Shown: positions 1-13,177, counted from the first letter of the stretch. The stretch: 64,000 nucleotides of DNA from Gnetum montanum (GCA_015680685.1 MNCI01010462.1:82461-146460), one strand, 5' to 3'. Numbers and translations: made by a program. The notes: a model not told the origin generated them from the letters alone.

Positions 1-429
1 ACATTGTAGCCATAGTTAGTGGGTGGTCCTATCCTACCTATTTTCTAGTGATCAAGGTTGAGAATTGTAAAGGTGACTTTCACATCATTAGGGGAAGGGC
101 ATAATTAAGCATAATTGATACACAAATGGGTATAATGGACTTCTCCTTGAAAGTCTTCAAGGAAAATGAATTTAGATGCTTAGAGAAGAAGCATGTTTCA
201 TGAATTTCATATAGAAATAACAGGTGCAATTGCATGCAAAAAATATGATCCATTCAGAGTACATTCATTAAAGCATGCAATCAGTATGTACAAGAAACAT
301 ATATTCAAAAGTGACTATACATAGAAACCACAAAGCATGAGGGAACCTAGTGGCTAATAGCTGACTTTGATAGCAACACATTATGCATGAAACCTACTAA
401 GAGCTTGACATGTGCTTATGTTAAAGGCA

Positions 430-3330
430 TTAATGAACTTGAGCAAATTCATCAATAACTCTTTGATGATGAAAATGATGATACTTATTGGGAAGAGTTA
501 GAAATCATTGATAACTTCAAGCAAGAGCCCTTAGAGTTAAAAAATTTACTAGTCAGCATGTAGTATGCATTTTTAAACAATAGTGAGAAGGTTATCATCA
601 ATGCCAAACTTGCTCCTGAACAAAATGAAAAGCTATTGTAGGTAGTCAAAAAATGGTCAACAACCTTTTCTTGGTCATATCTTAAGCTAACTAGAATCGA
701 TCCAAGGATATAATAGTATCCCATCTATACTAACATAGCCATGAAGCTAGGAAGATAGCCACAAAGGTAGCTAAATCCCAAGTTAAAGCAAATCATCCAA
801 AACAAAATAAAACAACTCCTTAAGGTAAGGTTAGCCCATGCATAATTGTGCCAAAGAAAGATGGCAAGTGGTAAGTCTACATCAACTTTTAGTTGTTGAA
901 CATGACAACATTTAAATATTATTTTTCATTGCCATTTTGTGGACCAAGTGCTAGAAACCATTTTTGGACATTGCTATTATAACGTCTTGGATGATTATAG
1001 TGGCTATAGCCAAATCCAAATTATTCCAAAAGATTAGGCCAAGACTACATTTAGAAGTCTCTGGCGAACTTTTGCATATTGTAAGATGCCATTTGGTCTA
1101 TGAAATTCCTCTACAACATTTCAACACTTGGTTATTAGTATTTTCCAAGAGTAGATTGGTAGTACGATAAAAGTCTTTATGGATAACTTCTCTACCTATG
1201 GGGCTATATTTAAGTAAGTCCTAGACCACCTTGACCAAGTTTTGAAAAGATGTGTTGAAACAAACGTTAGGCTCAATTGGTAGAAAATCCATCTAATGGT
1301 CTAGGAGGGCATAGTACTAGGGTAATACTGAGGCATCAAATTTCACAAGAAGGAATTAAGATAGACCATAAAACAATAAGGTTTATCCAAGGAATCACAC
1401 ACCAAATAGAGATAGTCAAAGACATTCAATCATTCCTTGGACATATTAGCTACTATTGATGATTCATAGAGAATTCTCTAAGATTGCAAAGTTGTTGGTC
1501 AAGCTTACAAAGAAAGATGCTCTACTCATCTAGACCCAGGAGTGTGAACATTCATTCCAAAAATTAAAGGACAAACTCATAAAAACTCCAATTCTATGGG
1601 CACCAAACTAGTCCAAATCATTCAACATAATAATAGATGCATCTAATTATGCCTTAACAGCCATGCTTATGTAGTTGGATGATATGAAACATCCATATTA
1701 TATTCACTACACAAGCCAAAGCATTGTGGGTGCACAGTTGGGTTACATCATGGATGAGAAAGAACTAATGGCAATGGTATATGCTCTCAAAAATTTTAAG
1801 CACTATGTTCTTGGCTATAAGGTGTTTGTGCACATAGATCATAGCGCCATTCACTTCTTAATGAATAAGCCAATGGTGAGTACCTATATCATATCGTGAG
1901 TTGTGATCTTATAGAAATTCAATCTCACAATGATAAATTGAAAAGGGACTAAGAATGTGGTCATTGATCACCTCTCTCAATTATGATGGAATAACAAAGA
2001 GAAGGTGATTCTGCTCTTTGATCAATTTCTAGATGAACTCCTCTTTAGATGAGCAATAAATGACCAAGTGCTCACTAAAACAAAATGGTACAATGGTATT
2101 CTCAATTTCCTTCTCACTCAAAAGATGCCACAAGATCTGGACTTTAGGAAAAAATAATATTTTTTTCATTGGACAAACTACTTCATGGAAATCAATGGAC
2201 ACCTTTATAAGACGTGTGTTAATGACTTGATTCATTGGTGTGTCTTTGATGCAAATCAACTACACATTTTCCAATATGCTCATGAAAGTTGTTCTAGAGG
2301 CCACTATATAGTGATGTGCACAAGCATAAAAATCCTAATGGCATGATACTATTGGCCTACAGTCTTTAGGGATGCTCACCAATTTTTTCAATCTTGTGAA
2401 CACTATCAAAGAGATGGTGGGATGACTGCATGAATGGAGGATCTTCAATAGTTGATTCAACCACTGGAAGCCTTTAACATATGGATCATGGAGTTCATGG
2501 GTTCTATCACATCCATATCTAATGAAAAGACATATATTATTATAGTAATTGACTACAACACCAAATGGGTAGAAGTACTAGCCACCACTAACTATACATC
2601 ATCCACTACTACTAGATATGTACAACAAAATGTTGTAAATAGGTTTGCGATGCCACATGCACTAATTTTTGACAATGGAACTCATTTTATATCTGTGAAT
2701 TTTTGAAAAATCATGCAATGCTTGGGGGTTCAACTTAAATTAACAAAACCCTATCATTCCCAAGCCAATGATCAAGTAAAGGAAACTAATAAGGAGATCA
2801 TAAAGATTCTAACAAGGACCATAAGAAAATATAGGAGATATTGGAGCACAAAACATAATGATGTCCTTTTGATCTACTTCTTAACATGGAAACTCTCTAT
2901 TGAGTACTCACTGTACCAGCTAGTGTATAGAAAACTTCCAATTCTCCTAATTCAATTTGAGCTTTGTGCACTCTTGATATCCTATGAACTAAATCTTGAC
3001 CTAAGTCTACCATAAAAAGAAAGATTGATCAACCTCAATGTGCTAGATGAAAATTGATTAGTAACCTTTTCTTTCAATGAAATGCATAAGGCATTTAACA
3101 ACCAATGACATGAACTTTGAATATAGAAAGTGAAATTTCCACCAGGAAATAAGGTTTTGTACTAGAACCCCACACATGTACCCTAGAAAATAAAATTTTA
3201 AACATTGTGAAAGGGAACATATATATTTAATGAAACCTTTCCCTCTAGGGCCATGTTGATCTACAAACCTAAGAGCCCAAATAAAAAGTAGTTGATCAAC
3301 ATCTGACAAGTAAATCTTTTTCATGAGCCC
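430..3330 (+). pseudogene. pol: gypsy pol remnant: RT, RNaseH, integrase
   Basis: Broken reading frames in polyprotein order. At about 520-830 is the pre-RT linker, with LELKNLL, INAKLAPEQ and a LNPKLKQII-like stretch. RT follows at about 830-1470: a VPKKDGKW-like motif near 850, a DDYSGYSQI-like motif, the MPFGL motif near 1085, and the catalytic box read as FMDNF near 1177 where YMDD or FMDD is expected. RNaseH at about 1615-1990 has DASNYA near 1635, then EKELMAMVYAL and HIDHSAIHFL. The integrase zinc finger (2250-2420) keeps a YWPT motif. The core (2450-3000) keeps DNGTHF, but its first acidic residue is Glu (MEFMGS) and the catalytic Glu position reads Lys (DQVKETNK). Stops are frequent and mostly TAG. 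Confidence 0.88.
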
Positions 3331-5290
3331 AACCAAGCTTATGCAAAGAGTACCTCAATGGATGGACAACCACTTTCACTTTTTTAGATCTCCTCCTTCC
3401 AACTTAGTCATGGGGAAGATTGCCACCCATGCTAAATCATCCATATGGTTTCTCAATTTTCTAATTTTCTATTTTCCACATTTTTGATTTTGCAAGTTAT
3501 TTATTTTACATCTTTTTAATTTTAAATCTTTTTTCTATTTTACACCATTTTTTTACACCATCATTATTACATTTGAATCGTTCTTGAATATTTTTACATT
3601 TTCTTGTATATTTTCCTTTATTTTATTTAAGTGTAATTTTAAAATTTTTGCTAATAAAACATGCTTTGTGCCAATAGGATAAAATGGTGCTATAGGTATT
3701 ACTAATGGTGGTTTGTGATTTATGTTTTGTTTGCTAGTATCTAGTTTCTATTTTTGAATTTTTGTACTAATCGCTTAGTCATGGTTTCTTTGTCATGGAA
3801 TAGGTAGTGAGTTGACAACATCCACTCATTTCAAAACTCTATGATTTTCCTCATTTTTGGCATTTGAGGTTCCTTTCATTAAATAAACTTTTAATAAATT
3901 GGTGACCTTGGTAGTTTCTTGAATTGGAAAGGATTTAAAGGTTTGTACAAGGTGCGACTTCAAGGGAACTTAATACTCTTTGTGCTCTTCTACTTGCTTG
4001 GATTCTTGAGTGTTTTTCATCAACTTCTTATCATTCCATGTTAAAATAATAGGAAGTCAAATAAAGTATTTGCATTATGTGGTTCCCATCCAAAAATAAT
4101 AATAAACAAACAAAGAAAAGAAAGAAGAAGGAAAAAACATGATGGAAGTTCAAAGCACACCCCTTAGAAAAATAAATGGGCTACAAGAATTGGTTATGGA
4201 ACTAGAAAGATATGTTACCCATGCCTGAAGGTCCCCTCTAACTAAGGTTATCTCTCACTTCCTACTTCTATTTTCTCCTCTTTCTAGAATAGTGGTTATT
4301 TTTTGGTTGCACTCTTGTGTCTTGAGTGGGTGGACCAGTCTTGAAGTGATGATGCAAAGTCACTAAAAGGGATTGGTTTTGGTTTGGACTAAGGATGCAT
4401 CTTCTTAGGTTATTTTAAACAAAAAATCTACATGGGACTTCTTACAACCTTAGCTTGGAATTCAATTCCACCTTCTCTATCATCTATCTCTACTGACTAT
4501 AACTCACCTTGCTGCTAGTGTCCATGTTTTTGATTTCATGTCTTGGTCTAATGTACTTGAATTCTTAGGTAGAATTTTCCAAGTTTTGGTCCTTAACTTC
4601 CATCAATCATTAATCCTTTATGGGGACCATGGACTCCTTAGGTTAGGGTTATTTAAGGATAAACAAGACATGTGCTTGCTATGGGGAGGATCCACTTGCA
4701 TATCCCTTAGTCAACTTTGTTAGGTATCTTATCCTTAGGCATTCTTGCAAATGGAATCTTTCATACACCCATCTTCTACATCAAACCATGTGCTCCTTTA
4801 CCTATTTTATTTAATAAATATATTCTCCATCAAAATTTTTAATTTTTAAACTTTGAAAAACCCTCTTAAATAGTTTTATCATATTCTTGGCTTTTTTTTT
4901 GAATTCCACGGATCCCAATTTCATTCAAAAATTTCTCATATTTTTTGAGATATTGACATTTGAAAATTTTTGCCGATGGGCCCCATATACAAGGCCTTGT
5001 CGATGGAGCATACCCATATACAAGGCCCCATATTTGCTAACATAAGGAAAAAACACTATAAATATGCATGATTCCACTTGAAAAATTTTACATTTTCTCA
5101 TAATTACCAAAGGAGTTTTTCAAATTTTTAGAGCCCCAAACCTTCTAGAGCTCATAACTTCCTAACCATTTATCCAAATCACTCTATTCTTTAACCCTAC
5201 AGCTATCAAAGGTAAGCTCTTCATTGTGGGGGCCATAAATATGTGACATCTACACTAGACATCACTACACTCAAAGATGTGAAGACATCT
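3331..5290 (+). other. Long non-coding stretch between pol and the 3' ORF
   Basis: No gene is visible. T-rich sequence (3440-3660) is followed by a block with near matches in the 47.2-48.5 kb part of the other family member, including the ATGGGG(A/G)GAT-GGCCACC-ATGCT stretch, the GACTTCAAGGGAACTT stretch and the GGTTATGGAACT stretch. This collinearity shows that it is a conserved part of this element family rather than host sequence. It may be transcript leader for the downstream ORF, which is inference. Confidence 0.6.
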
Positions 5291-6760
5291 ATAGGGACCA
5301 CAAGTAGTAGAAGAAATACAACACAACATGAAGAACTACTAGACTAACTGGTGGGAACTAGACAACCTCTTCTAGATGTCTTTGACCTTTTAGACAACAC
5401 TACTACAACCCAATCAGAGCTTCTTAAGGCAAGGGGCAAGAATATCATATTGAAGGGCCAACTTGAATTAGCCATGAAGAAAAATGAGTGTTTAACTATG
5501 AAAGTTGTTAAATTAAAAGCCTAGATTGCTGATCCTACATTTCTTAGCCCAGCTTTGATAAGAGATGAAGCTATGCAACAACTTCATAGTAAATTAAAAG
5601 GGGTTGAAAATGTAATAGAGATGGTGGTATTCTATAAATCCTTGGTAGAGGCTACACAACACAAGATTCAGAAGGCCTTGGATCAAGCCCACCAGGAGAA
5701 TGTTCAATTGACCATAGAAAATCATCACTTGCGGAATGGTGATGAGCATAAGAAATAATTAACTAATTTCATCCATCAATAGTAAGTGAAAATAACCAAA
5801 TCAAACATAGAATTGAGGATATTCATAGCAAATAATAGGAATCTCTCCATGGAGAAGGTGCATGCCCTTTGCTAGAAAATTACAATTAAAGTAGTTTCCT
5901 AGAAATTAGAGGCTCTCAAATTTGAGACAGTCAAGGACAATTATAGAGAAAAATGTTGGTCTACAAAATGAAGTAAATGAAAAACACATTTAGTTGGTGA
6001 AGGTAAAAGAAAATGAAGCCTTCCAATAACTCTAGTAAGATGAAGAAGTTTGGCAACCCATTGATGATGGGATAGATGCCTACAATAAGGTGGAAATCTA
6101 CATAATGAAGTTGTAGATTGAGGAGATGATAGAATATATGGAGCTTTCCAATATCCATTATCCAAACCTGGACATGTTGACTACTAGATGGTCATGGTTA
6201 GAGCTCAAGAAATAGATGGCTAGATTGTACTTGTTGTATGAGGTTGAGTTCAAGCATCATAAGGATACCAAGTAGAAGCTTGAAATGGGAAATGCTAAAC
6301 TCCAAGTTCTTGATCCATGATTCAATGATCAATGATCAACTAACAAGAGCTTGGCCAAGAGGATGAATGACAATCAAGATCTAAAAAATGTACTTAAGAC
6401 ATTCAACATCAAATGCAAATAGTTCATTGCCTAGTTTGTCAACATGAAGGAGATGTTTTAAATAATGTCCTATCCATGGGATATCCTCATTCTTACCCAC
6501 ATTGGTAATGTTTCATGGACTATGAATGATCCCTTGAGTAAGGAGGAGGAGATGAAGACATTGCTAGATGTCTTGTACCTTTCACTGGAGGTTGCAACCA
6601 TAGTAGAATAGCCACAGCCACCTCACCTACCTCATGTGCCTAAAGCCAGCAAAAGTCCTTTAGAGACTTAGGAGACTCCATCACCTAGGACTATCTAATC
6701 TTTTCCACTACTTTCATGCCATCAAAGTATGTGTTATTGAATTTTGTATAGTCACATCAT
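5290..6760 (+). pseudogene. Degenerate coiled-coil ORF between pol and 3' LTR, function unknown
   Basis: One reading frame can be followed from about 5372 to 5970 and, after a frameshift near 5945, from about 5945 to 6320. A further broken stretch runs to about 6660. It is rich in Lys, Glu, Gln and Leu with heptad-like spacing (for example EAMQQLHSKLKG and LEMGNAKLQVL), as in a long coiled coil. It would be 350-450 residues if unbroken. The roughly thirteen in-frame stops are mostly TAG, usually where Gln would suit the heptads. I do not recognise a family. Its place after pol and in sense orientation is where Athila elements carry an additional ORF, but no signal peptide or membrane segment is visible. 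The counterpart is absent from the 43-50 kb element. Confidence 0.6.
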
Positions 6761-6933
6761 GGTGTTCAATTTTGTATCATGAATGCCACAATTTTTGTAT
6801 TTTGTTGATTTGTATACTTAGAAACTCAATTTTATCAAGTGAGTTTGTTATGTCAAGAGTTAGTCAATAATTCGATACCTTCCCAATTTTGTAAGAGAAC
6901 TTGAGCATGAGTTTTTATTCAATTGTGGGGGTA

Positions 6934-7878
6934 TGATGAAGCATCAAAGTGTTGCATCAATGGGCTCTCATTAACACAACCTTGTTAATGGGCCCTTATT
7001 TAAAGTGGTGTTGCCTCATCAATGGGGCCACATCAACATAGCATTTTCTACATTGATAGGGCCTCATTGACATAGTACTATAGGAAAAGTTAAAAATATG
7101 AGCTTCCAGCCATGTTTATGGGCATTCAAGTCATAGTATTAGCTAAACTCTAGCAATTTTTGCATTTGAAAGTTAGAATATTTTCCTAAGTGCTCGTAGT
7201 AGGAGTCATTGAGTGTACAGATCTTTATTTGAGCACTGTTGTACTTAAACCACACTCGTGTGTATGGTAATAAAGATGAGCTTCTTGATAAACCTTGTAG
7301 CATTCTAGATAGTTTAAATGTTTTATTTTTGCATTTAATCTTTTTTTAGTCATTTTTTAACATTTCTTAGTAATTAAGCTAATTAAGTGATTAAGTAAGA
7401 TAAGATAAATAGGTTAAATACATAAGTATGATTGCTTCAAGTATGAACATGTATTCGCTTGGTAATCATAGAAACGTTATTACTTGGTGCACCTTGTAGT
7501 GTAGCGCTTGGTATCCCAGCAGTGGATACATGGGTTCAGGATATGTATAGAAAGTGGAAGTGGATGCTTATGTTAGGACTAGTTAAAGATTAGTTAGTTT
7601 GTTAAATTAAATTAGTTATTAAATTACTTCACATGATTCTTTGAGCACCAAAGAACATAAAACACAAAACAATAAAAATCATATGCCTCAATTACACTTA
7701 ACCATAGCATGTGCATCACAAGTGTAATTGGAAAGACAATGAATGACATTAGGGAAAGGTTCACTTCCTAGAAGACTAGTGTATTGGAAACTATAGAGTC
7801 CATGGAATTCAACTGGATAGCATGTGAACGCTTTGTGATTTGTATGGTTGGGTGTAGGGGTACCTCGACTACTCATTA
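6934..7878 (+). repeat. 3' LTR of the Athila/Tat-like element, with polypurine tract at 6924-6933
   Basis: Starts TGATG right after a G-rich tract (TTGTGGGGGTA) and ends GTATGGTTG-GTGTAGGGGTACCTCG-ACTCATTA. The same boundaries flank the LTRs at 43147-43957 and 49193-50039, which end in ACTCATCA, so the terminal CA has decayed to TA here. Shared internal blocks include the AATAAAGATGA poly(A)-signal region near 7270 and the CTTGGTATCCCAGCA stretch near 7510. Length is about 945 bp. Confidence 0.82.
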
Positions 7879-9200
7879 ATATTCATAATAGCACAATCAA
7901 TTTGATATCTATATTTGATTCACATTATGATCACATCTCAATGTAATATCAAATATCAAATGTTAAATTATCTTCCTTTTTGGACATCATAAAAAAGGAG
8001 TGGAGCCTAGCAACAAGATTGACCAAAGAATGCACAATTTTCATCCAAGTAGTATCGTATAAGAGTCTATATATGTAAACATGAAATTCTATATGAGCAA
8101 GTACATAAATAGCTAACACATAAGGAATTTTTAAATTAGCCTCTAGGTTAAGAAATAAGGTAATTTATAAGATATCCATATGTATCTTGAAGAAATTTAA
8201 GGTATATTATCCATTCATTTTTAGATCATAAGAACATTTCATAATGAAGCTGTGAGTACTTCTTTAGTTCTAATTAGCAATACAGGGCTTAAATATTCAA
8301 AAAGGATATATTCATAGTATGTAGTACTATCATGGAGATACAAACATTTACAGAATTAGTTAAATAGAGCACATTGGTAACATTGATTTTATAATAAATA
8401 AATAAACCAATGTCACATGATTTTATAATCACTACCCTTTTTGAGTCATTGACAAGGGCTTATTAATTTCATGGTAAGAGAGTAAATATATGTGTATCCA
8501 AATTTCAAGAATTAGATTAATGCTCACATGAAGGGTCAAAACAACATCACTTATCATGCTAAATTTTTCAAAAACTGATGATGTTCATAAACTAATTGAT
8601 GATCATTCTAAGGTAGTAGAAATTTTAAGGATTGAACCAAAAATATTTTTCTCTAGTAGCATATGAATATACCTTTCATATGCCTTCCAAAACAAAATTC
8701 ATACACTTTCATATAAGGATCCTTCATAATAATGCATGAGGTCCAAGCTCCCCCTACATTTGTACTAATTTTTATGTTGAAGATAACTTCTTTATTACCT
8801 TACATTAAAAGGAAATTGTGTAATTTAATGACTTAAAAATTTTGGATTGGAATAAATATATCTTCTCTTAATCAATAAACTAAAAATTTCCTATAGGACT
8901 TAGTCCAATATTATTAAATTAGTGGCATCTTATGATAATCATGGATGCAATGTCATTCTCATATTCTATTTTTCTACAAGAATAAGCACTCCCTTTTTTT
9001 AATGACATGTATGTACCTAAAAAGGTTTAATCATGATAAATAGTCATACTATTTTGATCTTCTTTCATACAAATAGAGATATATATTTTAAAAAGAAAAA
9101 ATATAAACTATTCAAGAATAGACCAAAATTTTAACTAGCAAGTAAGCAAATAGAAACTTACCATGACTTACCTTACTTGCATTTGAGATGAAAAATACTA
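7879..9200. other. AT-rich sequence, no gene seen
   Basis: Very AT-rich, stops in all frames, and no motif I recognise. A pyrimidine tract at about 8748-8756 (CTCCCCCTAC) would be a purine tract on the minus strand and could be a polypurine tract of the minus-strand copia element above it, but I cannot find a matching 3' LTR. Confidence 0.3.
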
Positions 9201-10960
9201 ATGAAGTTTGAGATGAGATCCTCTATCATGGAGTACCTTCTTACCCTTTGATTTTATTTCATTAGTTCTTTTGTATGATGCCCCTACTTGTTCATGTTCT
9301 TCATGATAAGATAACCTATGGTCATCTTCTTTATCATCCATTCTTTTAAGTATTTTTCTAACTTTTAGATCATTTTCATTCCAAGTTGTTGCTTGCTAAA
9401 ATAACCTTACTAGGGTCCTTTTTACAAGACCAAGAATCAATGTTGTTTTGTCCAACAGGAGGATAACCAAAATCTTATTTCATTTCAAAATTTTTACAAA
9501 TAAATAAACTATTTTTTTCAAGAATTATGTTATCAAATCTGATTATAATTGAGCTAGGATTTGTGTTCCTTTGTGGGGTTTCTTCCAAATCCTTATTCCT
9601 AGGTTCATTTTCATGGACCCTTCCTTCTTAAGAATCCCTATATTTCTTTTCATTTAAAGGGATTAGTAGTTGAATCTTAGCCTTTATGTCTAAGATTTCT
9701 CCTTTTAATTTGGATGACAAGGTATAAATTTCAAAAAAATTTCCATTCATATTTTTCTTTACCTTCTTAAGTAGATAATGTAGGATAAGAATTTCTTCAC
9801 ATAATTCACTATACCTTTTGTCATACTTACCTCTTGGTTCATAAAAAATTTGTAATTATCATGCAAATAAACTAAGAATCGTTTATGGAGTTATCCACTT
9901 CTTCTTCACCTTGCTCACCATCATCCTATCATGGAGGAAATCTTCAAGGAGATGTCTCAACACAATGAGGTTCAACAAGATAAGAAGAGTTATGGTCATA
10001 AAAGATATTCATCTTGAATCAAAGACTTAACTCAACTTACCTTTTTGCTAAAGAGAATGAAGGTACCTAGTGAGCTTCAGAGTGACACCCCTCTTTTGAG
10101 GTTCTTACACAAATTCCTTCCATTTCCAAGGATTGGCTCTCTTTTACAAAATTATTGCAGAGATTTCTCTCACCATCATCCTCTTTCCTTTTGATTCTTC
10201 ATAATTTTTTAACTCCTTTGTCTTTTTGAGATTTTCTCATTTTTTGTTGACCGAGACATTTTCCTTTCTAAACATAATTTGATAAGAACAAGGGGTTTTG
10301 TGATAAATACATGTGTTCATATGATAAAAATTGAAATGGAAATTCCATTGCTTATTTCCAAATATTTTACAATAAAAACACCTAATCCTTTTGTTGAATC
10401 TATCAAACCTTGGAGTTACCCTTTGGTTACTTGTAATCCTAGTAGTTACCTCAACTTTTGAAGTGGTCTCTTATTTAAATGATATTTTTATAAACACTTG
10501 TTCTTGTTGGTAGCATCTTAGTCCACTTTTATCATTTGAAATCCTTCCTTTTTTAAGAACTATTTGAAGAGATTCTTTTCCTTTAACTAGTGTTTCATTT
10601 ATAAGTTTTGTATATGTAATTTCTTCATTTTCCTACTCATAAGAGAAGGTTAGTTTTTCATTCTCAACCCTTAGGTCTAATATTTCTTTTGTGAGATCTA
10701 AAATATTGATATTTAGTATAGAAATATCTTGATCCTTTATTTTTAGTTACTTATCTAACTTTATATAGAGGCTTTGAAAAGACAACAGTTCCTTACAAAA
10801 AAGATCATATCTTTCTTCATCACTTTCAAATTAATTAGTATTTAAGAGGCTAGCATTATCATCTATGAGTAGCATATAGATGAGATCTAAAATATTTTGT
10901 ATCATCATCCACTTCTTCACTTGGTTATTCATAATCCCATCTTGTTTAAAGATTGGTCTT
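9200..10960 (-). pseudogene. Probable downstream part of copia gag (Lys/Glu-rich), heavily decayed
   Basis: Minus-strand reading continues past the copia zinc knuckle into Lys/Glu/Asn-rich broken frames, as in plant copia elements whose gag has a long charged coiled coil after the knuckle. Two stretches (about 9640-9910 and 10550-10950) resemble each other, suggesting a partial duplication. No protease, integrase or RT motif could be found, so pol is missing or unrecognisable. Low confidence in extent. Confidence 0.35.
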
Positions 10961-11913
10961 TTTCATATCAATATCATTGTTATCTTTCCATTGTAACCTT
11001 CCATTGCTAGGATATTCGAAGGCCACATGGCCTCTTCCACCACATACCTAACATTCTATTGAAAAAGAATTAAAATTAGAGTTTGAAAAATCCTTTCCTG
11101 TAACATTACCTTTGGTATTGGATTGATTGGATCCTTGTTAATTAAATTTCTTACCTTTTATAGCTAGTAGCCTTTAAATCCTCCTTGATAAAAGTGCAAT
11201 TTCTTCTTCATTGTTCTTATCTTGCTTATCTAGGTCATTCTCTTTGGATGATGATTTCAAGGAAATGGACCCTTATTTTATTTCTCCTTCTCTTATGATA
11301 TTTATTTCATAAGCTATAAGAGCACTTTGAAGTTCTTCAAATTTTAAGATCGAAAAATATCTAATCTCTTCCATAGTTGTAACCTTAGGTCTGAATTTAG
11401 GTTGTAGTATTCTAATCATTTTATTATTACATCACTTTCAATTAGGCCCTTACCTATTCCACTAATATCTACAACTAGATCATTAGCCCTATAGAAGTAA
11501 TCTTTTATTTTCTTACCTTCCTTCATTCTAAGTTAATCATACTCACTTTCCAAAATTAATAGTTTTGATTATTTAACTATGGATGTGGCTTCATAGGTAG
11601 CTTCTAAGGTTTTCCAAATTTCCTTAGCAGTTTTACAACCAAATATCCTATTAAATCTAGACTTATTTAAGGCACAATATAAACAATTTTTTTCTTTTGA
11701 ATCATACATAAGCTTATCTCTTTCTTCTAATATCTACTTACTCCATGGTTTAATTTCCTTTGTTGCACTACTGACAAGTGGTGCGTAACCTACAAGGATG
11801 GACATCCAAAAGTCAAACTCTATTGACTCAAAGAAGCCTTGTGTCCTTGCCTTCCAATAAGCAAAATCAAATCTATCAAACATTGTTGGCTTCATGTATG
11901 ATGTCCCCTCCAT
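10960..11913 (-). pseudogene. gag: Ty1/copia gag remnant (UBN2-type) with CCHC knuckle
   Basis: The start is taken at the minus-strand ATG at 11913, about 40 bases after the primer site. The N-terminus reads MEGTSYMKPTMFDRFDFAYW, typical of plant copia Gag. KEIWKTLEATYE and a KDYFYRANDLV-like stretch follow, as in the UBN2 domain. At about 11011-11056 a knuckle reads C-x-VCGGRGHVAFEYP, with the last Cys changed to Tyr. Several stops (for example after KPWSK) break the frame. Gag would package the element RNA. Length to the knuckle, about 300 codons, is normal. Confidence 0.82.
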
Positions 11914-11954
11914 GGTTCACTCTTAAATGTTGATGTTGAGCATAAGAGTACTAA

Positions 11955-11966
11955 CCTCTAATACAA
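11955..11966 (-). other. Copia primer-binding site remnant (initiator-Met tRNA type)
   Basis: Minus strand reads TTGTATTAGAGG, against the usual plant copia site TGGTATCAGAGC. It sits between the LTR and the gag start at the expected distance, and its mismatches include C-to-T changes. Confidence 0.6.
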
Positions 11967-13112
11967 TTTAAGGATCAAGACATAGAATGGATGTTAAATA
12001 ATTTCCCCAATTTGAATTTAAATGTATCACAAAAAACACACAAAAAAATACATGGTTCCATGACCTGGGTAGTCCACATCTAGAGGTTAGACTCCTTGCA
12101 CACCTCTAGAATTTGTTTCTTCTAAATGTGGTTTAGAGGACATCACAAACTTTATAAGATTTAATATTTCCTATAAAGAATTTTATCATTGTAAAATCTC
12201 TCAACCTTGCAACATCCCAATAAGCTCAAAATTTGGTATAGAGGATCCCACAAACTTGAAAAGATTGAGCTCCTCTTTAGAGTGTTTTGGCATTGCAAAA
12301 CAACTTAATCTCGCAAGATTCTGATAAGCTCAATATGGATGTCTTCTTAAAAGAAGGACATCAACCTTGTAGGAAAATAAAGAAAGTAAAAAAAGAAGAA
12401 GAAAAGAGTGTAACTCAAATTACAAGTCCTTGTACTTTGAAGTATAGTGCTACAAATAATCAAGAAAATGATGTGACAATGAAGTACATAAGTACAATAG
12501 CATAGAATAGTCAAAAATTTCTTTGATGTTGATAATTCCTAGACAATTCCCAAGAATTTAATGTCTTCTTATAGATTTTGAGTTTTCAAAAACACCTCAA
12601 AATTTGTGTAATGGCAATGCAATGGCTAGTGTAGACATCTCCTTCAAAGTTGGAACTTCTACCTAAGTTCTACCACAATTCTGGAGAGACGTATCCTTGG
12701 AGAATGAGACATCTCTATGGAGATGTCTACTTTGCAAATGAGATCTCTACTATTTCTTGAAGATGTCTTCCTTTAATGTTTTTCTTCTTAGCTGAGATGT
12801 CTACTATTTCTTGAAGATGTCTCCTCAACTATTGAGCTCTAGTTCCTCAGGCTTACTTTCAATGATTCAACCTTTTTCAATCCTTGGAGCATCTTCATTT
12901 GCTTTGTAGTCTTCATTTTTATTTTATGCTTATTCATGTTCTCATGTCAGCTTATTAGTTCTTTACTTTATCAATTTGTTGTAGATCTCATTTTCCTTGA
13001 GTCCTTCATCCTGATGTGAAGTTCTTGTTCATGTCATATAAACACATCATCCACAATAAAAAAATTTTATTCTCCATTTTTCTTAATTTTTTGGCATACC
13101 AAAAGGTCAACA
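11967..13112 (-). repeat. 5' LTR of the minus-strand copia element
   Basis: On the minus strand it starts TGTTGACCTTTTGGTATGCC at 13112, a common plant copia LTR start, and ends next to the primer site. Length is about 1146 bp. A relative lies at 27621-28466; shared landmarks include CTCAAAGTACAAGGA and the GTTGATGT-CTTCTT stretch. Both contain a cluster of AGATGTCT/AGACATCT motifs (here about 12640-12840). The inner LTR end does not show a clean CA. Confidence 0.65.
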
Positions 13113-13177
13113 CCTCTACTAGGCTTGCCTCTATTATCTACCTATTAGTTGTAAAATTTTTGATAACTTTGCCCTAG

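Larger units (their letters stand above)
1..7878 (+). mobile_element. Degenerate Athila/Tat-like Ty3/gypsy retrotransposon, 5' part outside window
   Basis: Plus-strand element containing the pol remnant, a long 3' non-coding stretch, a coiled-coil ORF remnant and a 3' LTR ending at 7878. The pol order RT-RNaseH-integrase and the linker before RT, which keeps a PQR-x-LNPK-like stretch, fit the Athila/Tat branch of Ty3/gypsy. Blocks at about 3400-3450, 3940-4010 and 4150-4400 match blocks at 47255-47290, 47700-47810 and 47930-48160 in the element at 43147-50039, so both belong to one family. The 5' LTR and gag lie before the window. Many in-frame stops and frameshifts make it non-functional. 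Confidence 0.85.
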
